Shown here piece after piece: positions 1 through 7,056 of a stretch of DNA of 37,653 bases (within the stretch, counting starts at the first letter, position 1; every line of letters starts with the position of its first letter). A model generated the notes under the pieces. It did not search any database, was not told where the DNA came from, and worked only from the letters and a program-made list of their open reading frames with translations. Source of the stretch: Nitrospirota bacterium (GTDB lineage Bacteria > Nitrospirota > Nitrospiria > JACQBZ01); assembly GCA_016201865.1 (NCBI GenBank), contig JACQCA010000002.1, forward strand, positions 1-37,653, read 5' to 3'. The position numbers and the translations under genes are program-made.

Positions 1-87
1 CCCGGAACCAAACCTTCACCGGATCATCCGTGGAAGAAGACCTTCGAACTGCGGAAGAAAAAAGAGGCGGCCGCATCCATACTCTAA
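1..87 (+). CDS. 3' end of an IS transposase (partial)
   Basis: Frame 1 is open from the window edge and gives 28 residues ending in the basic tail PDHPWKKTFELRKKK before TAA at 85-87. A proline-rich HPW(K/R) tail is familiar to me from DDE/rve-type transposases whose element ends carry GGACATTTCT repeats, and such repeats follow immediately here. The catalytic part is outside the window, so the family cannot be fixed. No sign of decay is visible in this short piece. Confidence 0.6.
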   Translation, partial: PGTKPSPDHPWKKTFELRKKKEAAASIL

Positions 88-127
88 AACCGGACATTTC
101 TAAATTGGTAGGAACCGGACATTTCTA
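88..127. repeat. Terminal direct repeats of the left IS element
   Basis: The 15-mer AACCGGACATTTCTA occurs at 88-102 and again at 113-127, 25 bp apart, directly after the transposase stop codon. Repeated binding-site motifs of this kind at an element end are typical transposase-binding sites. The IS boundary therefore probably lies within or just after 127; the other end is outside the window. Confidence 0.7.
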
Positions 128-157
128 TTTTGGGTTGACAGATGAAGAAGAGGGGGG

Positions 158-186
158 TTGACTCCCGTGGAAAAAAGAATTATGTT
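158..186 (+). promoter_or_regulatory. Sigma-70-like promoter for the cupin-HAD operon
   Basis: TTGACT (158-163), 17 bp spacer, TATGTT (181-186). A second TTGACA lies at 135-140, next to the IS end, but has no good -10 box at the right distance. A strong Shine-Dalgarno (AGGAGG) precedes the ATG at 223. Confidence 0.55.
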
Positions 187-222
187 TTGGCCGAGCAAGG
201 CCAACCATCAGGAGGATGAGCC

Positions 223-654
223 ATGATCGAGCGGTCAAGAGCGGTGACGTTTCCAAACGGCGTGAAACTCATTAAGTGGGGAAAAAAGGAAGAACCGACG
301 GCCGAGTCTGTTTCAGCCGAAATGAAACGGTTCGGCTACACGGTATACGATCTCCAGACGATCGCCCCGTGGTTCGAGCGGGATCGCCACGCGCATGACG
401 ACCCCGAAATCCGCGGCGCCGTTTCAGGCACGACCACGTTTCATTTTGACGACATTCCGATTACGATTGAAGGCGGGGATATTCTTCTAATCCCCGGCGG
501 TCTGTCCCATGAAGTAATCAGCCACAACGCGCGACCCTTCTCGGCCTATAAAGGTTCGTTGAGCGGGGAACGGAAAGTCACAGAACACGCGCACGGTAAA
601 GGGAGCGCAGAATCCTTGGGCCGAAAGGCCTCCTCGGTCGCGACCCCAAAATGA
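223..654 (+). CDS. Cupin-domain protein
   Basis: A 143-residue single-domain cupin. Motif 1 is complete (H56-x-H58, E62, G69), and so is motif 2 (G85, P91, G93, H96), giving the usual three-His/one-Glu metal site. The protein is therefore probably a metal-binding cupin, either an enzyme or a small-molecule sensor; the substrate cannot be told from the sequence. No helix-turn-helix or signal peptide is present, so it should be cytoplasmic. The last 30 residues are polar, rich in Ser, Lys and Gly, and probably disordered. The start is supported by the AGGAGG site at about 211-216. The stop overlaps the next start (ATGA), so it is translationally coupled to the HAD phosphatase. Confidence 0.8.
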   Translation: MIERSRAVTFPNGVKLIKWGKKEEPTAESVSAEMKRFGYTVYDLQTIAPWFERDRHAHDDPEIRGAVSGTTTFHFDDIPITIEGGDILLIPGGLSHEVISHNARPFSAYKGSLSGERKVTEHAHGKGSAESLGRKASSVATPK

Positions 655-1316
655 ACCTTATCGGTCTTGATCTGGACGGTACGCTGGAGGACAGTCGGGC
701 CGATATGACGGCCGTCGTCCACTGCATGCGCGCCGGGTTTTCGCTTCCGGCCCGAACGGATGAGACCGTGCGTCCCTGGGTCAACAAGGGGATGGATCGG
801 CTCTATCGGGCCTGCTTCGACGATTACATCCAAGAGAACGACGCGCGGCTGGGCGAGGTCCGGAAGCGGTACGAAGCCGACTATCTCGATAACGTCGCCG
901 TCAAGACCCGGCTCTATCCCGAAATCGCGGCGGCGCTCGAACGGCTGGTTGATCTGGGCCGACTGGCCGTCATTACGAACAAGCCGGAGCGGATCTCCCG
1001 TCGGCTGCTGGAGGTCCTCGGCGTCGACAAATTCATCGGGGCCGTCATCGGAAGCGATACCTGCTCAAAGACCAAGCCCGATCCGATGGTGTTAGAAGAG
1101 GCCGCAAGCCGCTGCGGATTCAATAAAGCGAACGGGCGGGCCCTTATGATCGGGGATACCGAAGCGGACATGAAACTCGGCCGGGCTTTCGGCGCAACGA
1201 CGATCTGGGCGGCGTGGGGTTACATGGAACAGATTGACGCCGAGCCCGATTTCACGGCCAAAACGCCGGCCGAGCTGCCGACGATTGTCCGATCCGCTCT
1301 TGCGCGAAACCCGTAG
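651..1316 (+). CDS. gph: HAD-family phosphatase, phosphoglycolate phosphatase-like
   Basis: A 221-residue HAD hydrolase. Motif I is D7-L-D9-G-T (nucleophile and acid/base), motif II is VITNKP near 113, the motif III lysine lies in KTKPDP near 142, and motif IV is IGDTEAD near 170. The helical cap between motifs I and II (about 17-90) fits the Gph/PGMB subgroup. This group includes phosphoglycolate phosphatase, which clears 2-phosphoglycolate from DNA repair or oxygenase side reactions, but substrate assignment in the group is unreliable. The ATG overlaps the cupin stop by four bases. The following gene is convergent. Confidence 0.82.
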   Translation: MNLIGLDLDGTLEDSRADMTAVVHCMRAGFSLPARTDETVRPWVNKGMDRLYRACFDDYIQENDARLGEVRKRYEADYLDNVAVKTRLYPEIAAALERLVDLGRLAVITNKPERISRRLLEVLGVDKFIGAVIGSDTCSKTKPDPMVLEEAASRCGFNKANGRALMIGDTEADMKLGRAFGATTIWAAWGYMEQIDAEPDFTAKTPAELPTIVRSALARNP

Positions 1317-1341
1317 CCGACGGCTCTGTGCGGTTTGCGTT

Positions 1342-1830
1342 CTATGCCGGAATGAATTTCAGCGCGACGCCGTTGTTGCACCAGCGTTGGCCGGTGGGCG
1401 GGGGGCCGTCTTTGAATACGTGACCTTGATGACCGCCGCAGCGGGCGCAGTGGTATTCGGTGCGGGGGAGGATCAGCTTGAAGTCGAGTCGGGTTTCGAT
1501 CCGTCCTTCGATGGAGGTGAAGAAGCTCGGCCAGCCGGTGCCGCTGTCGAACTTCATCTCGGAGGAGAACAGCGGCAGCTCGCAGCCGGCGCAGACATAC
1601 TCGCCCTTCTTCTTATTGTCGTTCAACGGACTGGTGAAGGGCCGTTCCGTGCCTTCCTGACGTAAAACATAAAACTGCTCCGGCGTCAATATCTTCCGCC
1701 ATTCGTCTTCTGTTTTATGGATCTTTTCGATCTTCACGGTGCGATCCTCGCTCTTCCCGAATCCCTTGCGGGTGATCAAGCCGGCCGCGATCAGGCCGAG
1801 AAAACCAAACAGGAACCGACGTCTGTTCAT
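1342..1830 (-). CDS. msrB: Peptide-methionine (R)-S-oxide reductase, Tat-exported
   Basis: MsrB repairs methionine-R-sulfoxide in oxidised proteins. The 162-residue protein has the zinc pairs C80-x2-C83 and C128-x2-C131, the GTGWPSF motif at 97-103, and the catalytic cysteine C151 in RWCNNGVALKFIP. The N-terminus (MNRRRFLFGFLGLIAAGLIT) fits a twin-arginine signal (RRxFL plus a hydrophobic stretch), so the enzyme probably works in the periplasm or anchored to the membrane. No second recycling cysteine is obvious near residue 97, so reduction may depend on another partner. It is transcribed convergently with gph and divergently from the metallo-beta-lactamase-fold gene. Confidence 0.92.
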   Translation of the reverse strand: MNRRRFLFGFLGLIAAGLITRKGFGKSEDRTVKIEKIHKTEDEWRKILTPEQFYVLRQEGTERPFTSPLNDNKKKGEYVCAGCELPLFSSEMKFDSGTGWPSFFTSIEGRIETRLDFKLILPRTEYHCARCGGHQGHVFKDGPPPTGQRWCNNGVALKFIPA

Positions 1831-1943
1831 GCGTAAATCCTTCAGGGATTAGTATAATACGATGACCGCGCTTATGGAAGAAAAAACAGCCCGATCGTGC
1901 TTGCGATAATGCATTCCTCGATCGTCCGCCTCGACGATCCCTC

Positions 1944-1972
1944 TTGACCCCGACGCCGATTTGGCTTATTCT
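1944..1972 (+). promoter_or_regulatory. Promoter of the MBL-TPR gene
   Basis: TTGACC (1944-1949), 17 bp spacer, TATTCT (1967-1972). The expected transcription start (about 1979) falls on or next to the ATG at 1980, and no Shine-Dalgarno is present, so the mRNA may be leaderless. Confidence 0.55.
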
Positions 1973-1979
1973 ATAAACC

Positions 1980-3473
1980 ATGCAAAATCCATTCGGAAAG
2001 CTTCAATACGGCAGTCTGAAGAAGGTCACGGCGCGTTGCTACCTGTTCCGGAATGTCGTGAATTCCGGCATTATCGTCACCGACGAGGGCGTGGCCGTCG
2101 TGGACACGCAGATCAACGCCCCCATGGCCCGGCGGATGCTGGCGGCGATACGGACCGTCACGGCGGCCCCGATCAAATATGTCATCAATACCCATTACCA
2201 CTGGGATCACTGGGCCGGAAACGACGTCTTCCGCGAGGCCGGCGCGACGATCGTCTCGGGAGAACTCACTTGGGATTTCATGCAACGGCGCAGTTATCGA
2301 CAGCGCGCTTTTCTGCGATCGAGAGGGTTTGCAATTCCGGAAAAGGATCCCGCGCTTCCAGACCGGACGGTCGAAAATGATCTGACCCTGACGTTGGGTT
2401 CGCTCCCGATCCATCTCTTGTTTCTCGGCCGAGCCGAAACGGACGACGCGACGGCCGTCTATCTCCCGACCGAAAAATGCGTGATCAGCGGCGACACCCT
2501 CATGACCGGCAGCTTTCCGATCCTGGGCCAACCCGTGATGGCCGAGGGGCTGTCGGATGATCGGGCCTGGATCAAGACGCTGCAAAAAATGAAGACCCTT
2601 TCCCCGGAGAAGATCATCCCGGGTCATGGCCCCCTGGGCGGTGTCGAGGATATCGACTTTTTCATCGGCCTCCAGACCTATTTTCTGGATCAGGTGATTC
2701 CGCTTTATGAGCAGGGGAAATCCACGGAAGAGATCATCCGGATCGTCGAGACAGGGCTCCCGAAACGGTATGCCGATCTCCCGCAGGTCTGGGGGACCCC
2801 CCGGTATGCGATCTTACGGATCTTGCGAAGCGTCACGGGCTGGCAGGAGATGAAACCCTCGGCCATTCCGAGAGCGGATCCGGAGACCCTCAGGATTCCT
2901 TTAAGAGAAATCATGGACAGACCGCAATCCTACATCCGCGCAGCCGAATTCTTCGAGATGGAAAACAAGGCGGACCTTGCGCTGGGGATCATCAACGAGG
3001 GATGCGAACGCCTCCCGAACGATCCGGCGCTTTGGGTAGCGCGCGGGCGACTGCATCTGAAATGCTCGCGGGCCGCGGGCTCGGTCCTGGAACGGGCCGA
3101 CTTCTTCTTGGAGGTCTGCCGATCCGCCGAAAAGGCGCTTTCGATCGATCCGACGTATGCGCCGGCGCTGGTCCTCTACGGCTCGTATCTCGCCATGGGG
3201 GCCTTCCGGAACGGCGATGATCCGACCGAGGCGATGATGCTCTTAGAGCGCGCGCTTGCGCTTCCCATGGAGCCGCCCGAGGAGGCGAAGGCCCGATTCT
3301 TCCTTGGGATCTGCTACCGCTCGATGGAGCGCGAAGATCTGGCCGCCGCCTGTTTCAATAAGGCGCTTGAGCTTGATCCGAATTATGCCCCGCCGCGGAT
3401 GGCCGTGATGAGCGACGAAGAGATGCTCCGCGTGCCGGAACGGTTCAAGGCCGGCGGTCCGCGTCCCTTCTAA
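1980..3473 (+). CDS. Metallo-beta-lactamase-fold hydrolase with C-terminal TPR region
   Basis: A 497-residue protein. Residues about 20-235 form an MBL fold with the zinc motif H72-Y-H74-W-D76-H77, the later metal-ligand region SGDTLM and IIPGHG. Residues about 310-490 are helical with TPR-like repeats (for example ALSIDPTYAPALVLYGSYLA and ACFNKALELDPNYAPPRMAV). The family hydrolyses esters, thioesters or lactams, and many members act in thiol detoxification; the substrate here is unknown. The MBL half resembles quinoprotein-relay and beta-lactamase-like hydrolases. No convincing signal peptide precedes the domain. The start follows the promoter so closely that leaderless translation is likely. 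The gene is convergent with the SUMF1 operon. Confidence 0.82.
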   Translation: MQNPFGKLQYGSLKKVTARCYLFRNVVNSGIIVTDEGVAVVDTQINAPMARRMLAAIRTVTAAPIKYVINTHYHWDHWAGNDVFREAGATIVSGELTWDFMQRRSYRQRAFLRSRGFAIPEKDPALPDRTVENDLTLTLGSLPIHLLFLGRAETDDATAVYLPTEKCVISGDTLMTGSFPILGQPVMAEGLSDDRAWIKTLQKMKTLSPEKIIPGHGPLGGVEDIDFFIGLQTYFLDQVIPLYEQGKSTEEIIRIVETGLPKRYADLPQVWGTPRYAILRILRSVTGWQEMKPSAIPRADPETLRIPLREIMDRPQSYIRAAEFFEMENKADLALGIINEGCERLPNDPALWVARGRLHLKCSRAAGSVLERADFFLEVCRSAEKALSIDPTYAPALVLYGSYLAMGAFRNGDDPTEAMMLLERALALPMEPPEEAKARFFLGICYRSMEREDLAAACFNKALELDPNYAPPRMAVMSDEEMLRVPERFKAGGPRPF

Positions 3474-3510
3474 TCTTTTTCGATAACTTCAAAAGATATC
3501 TTGGACGGTT

Positions 3511-4335
3511 TTACTTCGCCGATTGCGCGCAGCGGAAACCAGCGTCGTTGACGCGGCCTTCCGGAGTCATAAAGAGTCGGTAACCGGCGCGGGAATAATG
3601 GGCCTTCACCTCGTTGTAGATCTTGGGCGGGAAATGGCCGAGGCCGGCCCAGGAATTCCCTCGGAGGACCTTTACCTTTTCGCCGAATTCGTCCGCGGCG
3701 TAGGGATTGCCCGGGTAGGGTTTGTACCAATCGGCCGTCCATTCCCAGACATTGCCGATCATGTCATACGCGCCGTAAGGGCTTTTCCCCTTTTCATAAT
3801 GTCCGACCTCGGTGGTATCTCCGACCTGGCCGTTCACATTCGCGCGCGTTTCATCGAATGCGTCGCCCCACGGATATTTTAATCCTTTTGGGCCGCGCGC
3901 GGCCTTTTCCCATTCCGCTTCGGTCGGAAGACGTTTCCCGGCCCAGAGGCAGTAGGCATTGGCATCTTCCCAGGTCACTTCGTCCACCGGGTGGCGGGCC
4001 TTTGCCGGAGGAAATTGGCCGTTGACCCAATCCGGCGGCGGCGTGCGGCCGGTGTTCTGAACGAACACGCGATATTCGGCCTGGGTGATTTCATGTTGAT
4101 CGATGTCATAGGCCGGCAGGTTTACCGTGTGAGCGGGATGCTCATCATTAAACCAAGATTTCATGATCCCATACGCCGCGGCCTTTCCCTCCAGATCCTG
4201 CTCATCCGTGCCCATGATAAATTCCCCGGCGGGAACGCGGACCATGCCCTGAGGCGGACGATCGCATGCAAAGATGAAAGATAAGAGGCACGACAAAAGA
4301 AGCGGCCTGATCGTTATTCCTTGGATTTTGCGCAT
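3511..4335 (-). CDS. SUMF1/FGE-like lipoprotein (formylglycine-enzyme fold)
   Basis: A 274-residue protein with a lipoprotein signal (LLLSCLLSFIFAC, lipidated C24) followed by a full SUMF1 domain: VPAGEFIMGTDE near 34, GKRLPTEAEWEKAARG near 137, YPWGDAFD, DMIGNVWEWTADWY and GFRC at the end. True formylglycine-generating enzymes bind copper through two cysteines after the RGGS(W/F) motif. Here that stretch reads RGNSWAGLGHFP with no cysteine, so sulfatase activation is unlikely. Non-catalytic relatives such as NirV accompany redox enzymes. The start lies inside the 3' end of the UbiA fusion gene (22-bp overlap), which indicates one operon. It is a close paralogue of the protein encoded at 7057-7917. 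Confidence 0.88.
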   Translation of the reverse strand: MRKIQGITIRPLLLSCLLSFIFACDRPPQGMVRVPAGEFIMGTDEQDLEGKAAAYGIMKSWFNDEHPAHTVNLPAYDIDQHEITQAEYRVFVQNTGRTPPPDWVNGQFPPAKARHPVDEVTWEDANAYCLWAGKRLPTEAEWEKAARGPKGLKYPWGDAFDETRANVNGQVGDTTEVGHYEKGKSPYGAYDMIGNVWEWTADWYKPYPGNPYAADEFGEKVKVLRGNSWAGLGHFPPKIYNEVKAHYSRAGYRLFMTPEGRVNDAGFRCAQSAK

Positions 4336-6107
4336 CGGAATCCGAATCCTTTGTTCCGGATCTCGGGAGCAAACCGAGACCGATTGTAACTGGGCGCGGA
4401 AAGACCGCAGCCGTAGGAGAGACAGTCGTACCAGGATCCTCCCCGGACGATCTTGTTCTTCTCGCCGTAATGTACATTAAATTCGTGATTGAGGGGATAG
4501 GGTTTGTACCAGTTGGCGGTCCATTCGTAGACGTTTCCGGCCATGTCGTAAAGCCCGTAGGGGCTTTTCCCGTTTTCGAAGCTGCCGACGGGCATCGTGT
4601 CGCCGTCTTTATTCGCGGCCAGCCAGTACTGAGGCGAGTTCGCTTTCTTGGGATCGAAGGCATTGCCCCAAGGATAGACGCGCCCGTCCGTCCCGCGGGC
4701 GGCCTTTTCCCATTCCTCTTCGGTCGGGAGACGCCGTTCAACCCAGTGGCAGTATTCGTTTGCGTCGTACCAGTCTACGTAGATGACCGGGTGATCGGCC
4801 TTGCCGGGGGGATACGTCATGCCTTGTCCTGCGCCGGTCGGCTGCCAATGCTTCGGGGGACGGTGGCGGGTCATATCCACAAACGCCATGTACTGCGTAT
4901 TGGACACTTCATACTTGTCGATCCAGTACGCGTCCAGATAGGCTCGATGCTCCGGCATTTCATCCGGGTCGCCGGCGCCTTCCGTCACACCGCGGCCGTT
5001 GTTTCCCATAATAAATTCGCCGGCGGGAATCAGGATCATCTCGCTCGCCGCTCCGGAAGTCGCGGCCGAACGCTTCTCGGACACGGTCGTCGCGATCGCA
5101 TCGTCCGGAGCCGAATGGCATTCGAGGCATTCGGGTTTCGAATAATCCACCTTGGGCGGACCATCGGCGGTGTGGCAGTTTGTACAGGTTTCGTTTGGAG
5201 AGAGAGACGGATTCTTCGACAGGGCGGTCTGCCCGTAAGCGCCGTGGTAATTGAGGACGAGACCGAGAAGCACCAGAAGGCCGACGCCCACGTTCGATTT
5301 AAAGAGCGAAAACACCGTCGGTCGGTTTAAGGGATGTCGGATCGTCCAGGCCTGGATGATGAACCATCCGGTGGCGGCGCCGATCGTTGCATAATAGACG
5401 GCCCCGAGACGGGCGGTGAGACCCAGGAGGATGAAGAAGAAGGAGGACAGAACGAACAAAATCCCGACGGCGATCCAGGTCTTCCGGCCGAACAAGATTG
5501 CGGAGGACTTGACGCCGATCCGGAGGTCGTCCTCCCGGTCCATCAAGGCGTAGATCGTGTCGTAGGCCGCGGCCCAGCAGAGGTTCGCGAGAAAGATCAT
5601 GACCACCGGCAATTCAACGGAGTTCCGCACCGCCGTCCAGGCCATGATCGATCCCCAGCCGAAGGCGATTCCCATGACCATCTGGGGAAACGACGTGAAT
5701 CGTTTTGAGAAGGGATAAACCACCGCGAGGGCGACGCCGATGAGGCTGAGCCACCGCGTCAAGGGATTGAGTTGAAACGCCAGATAAAACGCCGCCGCCA
5801 AGATCAGGCCGAAGATCACAGCGGCCTCCGCGACAGACAGGCGTCCGGATGGAAGCGGACGGGCGCGGGTCCGTTCGACATGGCCGTCGAAGTTCCGGTC
5901 GGCAATATCGTTGATGACACAGCCCGCGGTCCGCATCAGAAACGAACCGAGGATGAAGATCGTCAGGACCTTCAACGGCGGCGTTCCCTGCGCGGCGACG
6001 ACGAGGGACCAGAGGGTCGGCATCAGCAACAAGAGCGTGCCGTACTGTTTGCTGATGCGCATCAGGTCCAGCGCGGCCGGCAATTTATTTTTTAAGATCG
6101 TGATCAT
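4314..6107 (-). CDS. UbiA prenyltransferase - dihaem linker - SUMF1 fusion protein
   Basis: One open frame of 597 residues joins three modules. Residues 1-290 are a complete UbiA-type polyprenyltransferase with about nine membrane segments and both Asp-rich motifs (NDIADRNFDGHVERT at 66-80 and DREDD at 190-194); known UbiA enzymes prenylate 4-hydroxybenzoate in quinone synthesis. Residues about 300-335 carry two c-type haem motifs, CTNCH (308-312) and CLECH (327-331). Residues about 354-597 are a SUMF1 domain ending GFGFRCAK, with C562 and C567 spaced like the FGE copper cysteines. UbiA has its N-terminus inside and C-terminus outside, so the haem and SUMF1 parts would be periplasmic, as haem attachment requires. 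No internal start with a ribosome site or signal peptide is evident. It has a strong promoter at 6198-6170. A sequencing frame error is the main alternative. Confidence 0.88.
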   Translation of the reverse strand: MITILKNKLPAALDLMRISKQYGTLLLLMPTLWSLVVAAQGTPPLKVLTIFILGSFLMRTAGCVINDIADRNFDGHVERTRARPLPSGRLSVAEAAVIFGLILAAAFYLAFQLNPLTRWLSLIGVALAVVYPFSKRFTSFPQMVMGIAFGWGSIMAWTAVRNSVELPVVMIFLANLCWAAAYDTIYALMDREDDLRIGVKSSAILFGRKTWIAVGILFVLSSFFFILLGLTARLGAVYYATIGAATGWFIIQAWTIRHPLNRPTVFSLFKSNVGVGLLVLLGLVLNYHGAYGQTALSKNPSLSPNETCTNCHTADGPPKVDYSKPECLECHSAPDDAIATTVSEKRSAATSGAASEMILIPAGEFIMGNNGRGVTEGAGDPDEMPEHRAYLDAYWIDKYEVSNTQYMAFVDMTRHRPPKHWQPTGAGQGMTYPPGKADHPVIYVDWYDANEYCHWVERRLPTEEEWEKAARGTDGRVYPWGNAFDPKKANSPQYWLAANKDGDTMPVGSFENGKSPYGLYDMAGNVYEWTANWYKPYPLNHEFNVHYGEKNKIVRGGSWYDCLSYGCGLSAPSYNRSRFAPEIRNKGFGFRCAKSKE

Positions 6108-6169
6108 GAATTACGCGAGTCCGCCGGTGGTTCGAAATCGTTTCGAAATCGTGCGGGACACGGGCAGTC

Positions 6170-6198
6170 ATTCTACTGGAAACCGTATCGGCTGTCAA
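6170..6198 (-). promoter_or_regulatory. Promoter of the UbiA-dihaem-SUMF1 operon
   Basis: On the minus strand: TTGACA (6198-6193), 17 bp spacer, TAGAAT (6175-6170). The leader before the ATG at 6107 contains a tandem TTCGAAATCG motif (6131-6140 and 6142-6151 on the plus strand). The promoter is divergent from the cytochrome c promoter about 45 bp away. Confidence 0.65.
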
Positions 6199-6208
6199 GA
6201 AACTCGGA

Positions 6209-6240
6209 CGTTAAAAAATACCTGTCGTTAAAAAAATACC
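6209..6240. repeat. Short direct repeat between divergent promoters
   Basis: CGTTAAAAAATACCT at 6209-6223 recurs with one extra A at 6226-6241 (CGTTAAAAAAATACCT). It lies between the two divergent -35 boxes, so it could be a regulator site or an A-tract UP element for the cytochrome c promoter. Confidence 0.5.
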
Positions 6241-6269
6241 TTGACAAAGGGACGTCAAATTATTATAGT
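6241..6269 (+). promoter_or_regulatory. Promoter of the cytochrome c gene
   Basis: TTGACA (6241-6246), 17 bp spacer, TATAGT (6264-6269), preceded by an A-rich tract. This is one of the strongest promoter matches in the window. Confidence 0.7.
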
Positions 6270-6275
6270 ACGCCC

Positions 6276-6515
6276 GTTTGAGCAAAGCTTCGACCCGTTG
6301 AGAGTCTGAGTTGAGAGTCTGAGTTGAGAGTCTGAAATGAAACGATCGGAGAATCGCCCCAACTGAATCGGGGAAGAGGGAGGAGGTGAGCGGCCGAGTG
6401 AATTCCCAGGGGTTGAAACCGCATAAATCACGCGCCCATCTCTCAAGGCGGACGGCATATCGCGCTTAAATCGAAAACCATCTCACCATCCAAAATCGAA
6501 GAAGGAGGAAAGCGT
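6276..6515 (+). other. Long structured 5' leader of the cytochrome c gene
   Basis: From the predicted transcription start to the ATG at 6516 there are about 240 nt without a credible gene. The leader holds three tandem 13-bp repeats (6297-6335), a CCCC/GGGG hairpin near 6357-6373, and GGAGGAGG-like purine runs at about 6377-6387, well upstream of the real ribosome site (AGGAGG before 6516). I do not recognise a known riboswitch. Confidence 0.5.
6297..6335. repeat. Three perfect tandem copies of a 13-bp unit
   Basis: GTTGAGAGTCTGA occurs at 6297-6309, 6310-6322 and 6323-6335 without mismatch. It sits about 20-60 bp downstream of the predicted start of transcription of the cytochrome c gene. 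Confidence 0.95.
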
Positions 6516-6962
6516 ATGAAGTACATGTTGGGAAGTTTTGTATTGCTGGCGATGTTGATTTCCGGGTCTTATATGGCATATGCGGGAGCTGAAGCGGAGC
6601 CCTGCAAGGCCCGCGTTCCTGCAGATCAAATGGCCACGGCCAAGGCCGAAAAGAATGCTTATATCGGCAATGCGGCCGCCGTGGCTGAAGGAAAGGCGAT
6701 TTTTGAAGGAAAGGGCACCTGCTTTACCTGTCACGGTCTGGGCGGACATGGCGACGGCGATGCCGGAAAGGCCCTCGATCCGACCCCCCGGAATTTTGGA
6801 AATGCCAAATTCCATGACTGCAAGACGGACGGCGAGATGTTGTATGTGATCCGGAACGGAAGCCCCGGCACCGCGATGATCCCGGCTGTTTCCACCGGTA
6901 TTCTGACCGAGGATGAAGCCAAGAAGGTGCAGGCCTACGAAAGGACCTTTAAAGGCAAATAA
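6516..6962 (+). CDS. Periplasmic monohaem cytochrome c (class I)
   Basis: A 148-residue electron carrier. It has a Sec signal (MKYMLGSFVLLAMLISGSYMAYA), a haem site C69-F-T-C72-H73, and M121 in the GTAMIP context as the sixth ligand. The GHGDGDAGKALDPTPRNF stretch after the haem is typical of small cytochromes of the CccA/cbb3-subunit type. Two further cysteines, C30 and C102, could form a disulfide. A good ribosome site (AAGGAGGAAAG) precedes the ATG. The gene is monocistronic or nearly so, because a terminator follows directly. It is divergent from the dihaem UbiA-SUMF1 fusion and next to another SUMF1 gene, so these proteins may share an electron-transfer role. The redox partner is not evident. 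Confidence 0.92.
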   Translation: MKYMLGSFVLLAMLISGSYMAYAGAEAEPCKARVPADQMATAKAEKNAYIGNAAAVAEGKAIFEGKGTCFTCHGLGGHGDGDAGKALDPTPRNFGNAKFHDCKTDGEMLYVIRNGSPGTAMIPAVSTGILTEDEAKKVQAYERTFKGK

Positions 6963-6991
6963 TCCGGTCGGTTTCAAGTCCGGTCTCAATG

Positions 6992-7022
6992 AAAAGGGCC
7001 CCGGTCAACGGGGCCTTTTTTA
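6992..7022 (+). terminator. Rho-independent terminator after cytochrome c
   Basis: Stem GGCCCCG (6997-7003) / CGGGGCC (7009-7015) with loop GTCAA, followed by a run of six T. Confidence 0.9.
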
Positions 7023-7056
7023 TTTCGGTTGACTTGCCCGTACGGCTTCGTGCATC

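Noticed and set aside
4470-5330. Long plus-strand frame (286 codons) opposite the UbiA-SUMF1 gene
   Set aside because: It is antisense to a frame with clear domain motifs, has no recognisable motif itself, and has the Arg/Val/Gly-rich composition of a shadow frame in GC-rich DNA.
6297-6335. CRISPR array
   Set aside because: The 13-bp units are directly adjacent without spacers and there are no cas genes; it is a simple tandem repeat.
6276-6515. Known riboswitch in the cytochrome c leader
   Set aside because: I looked for TPP, cobalamin, cyclic-di-GMP and similar consensus segments by eye and found no convincing match.
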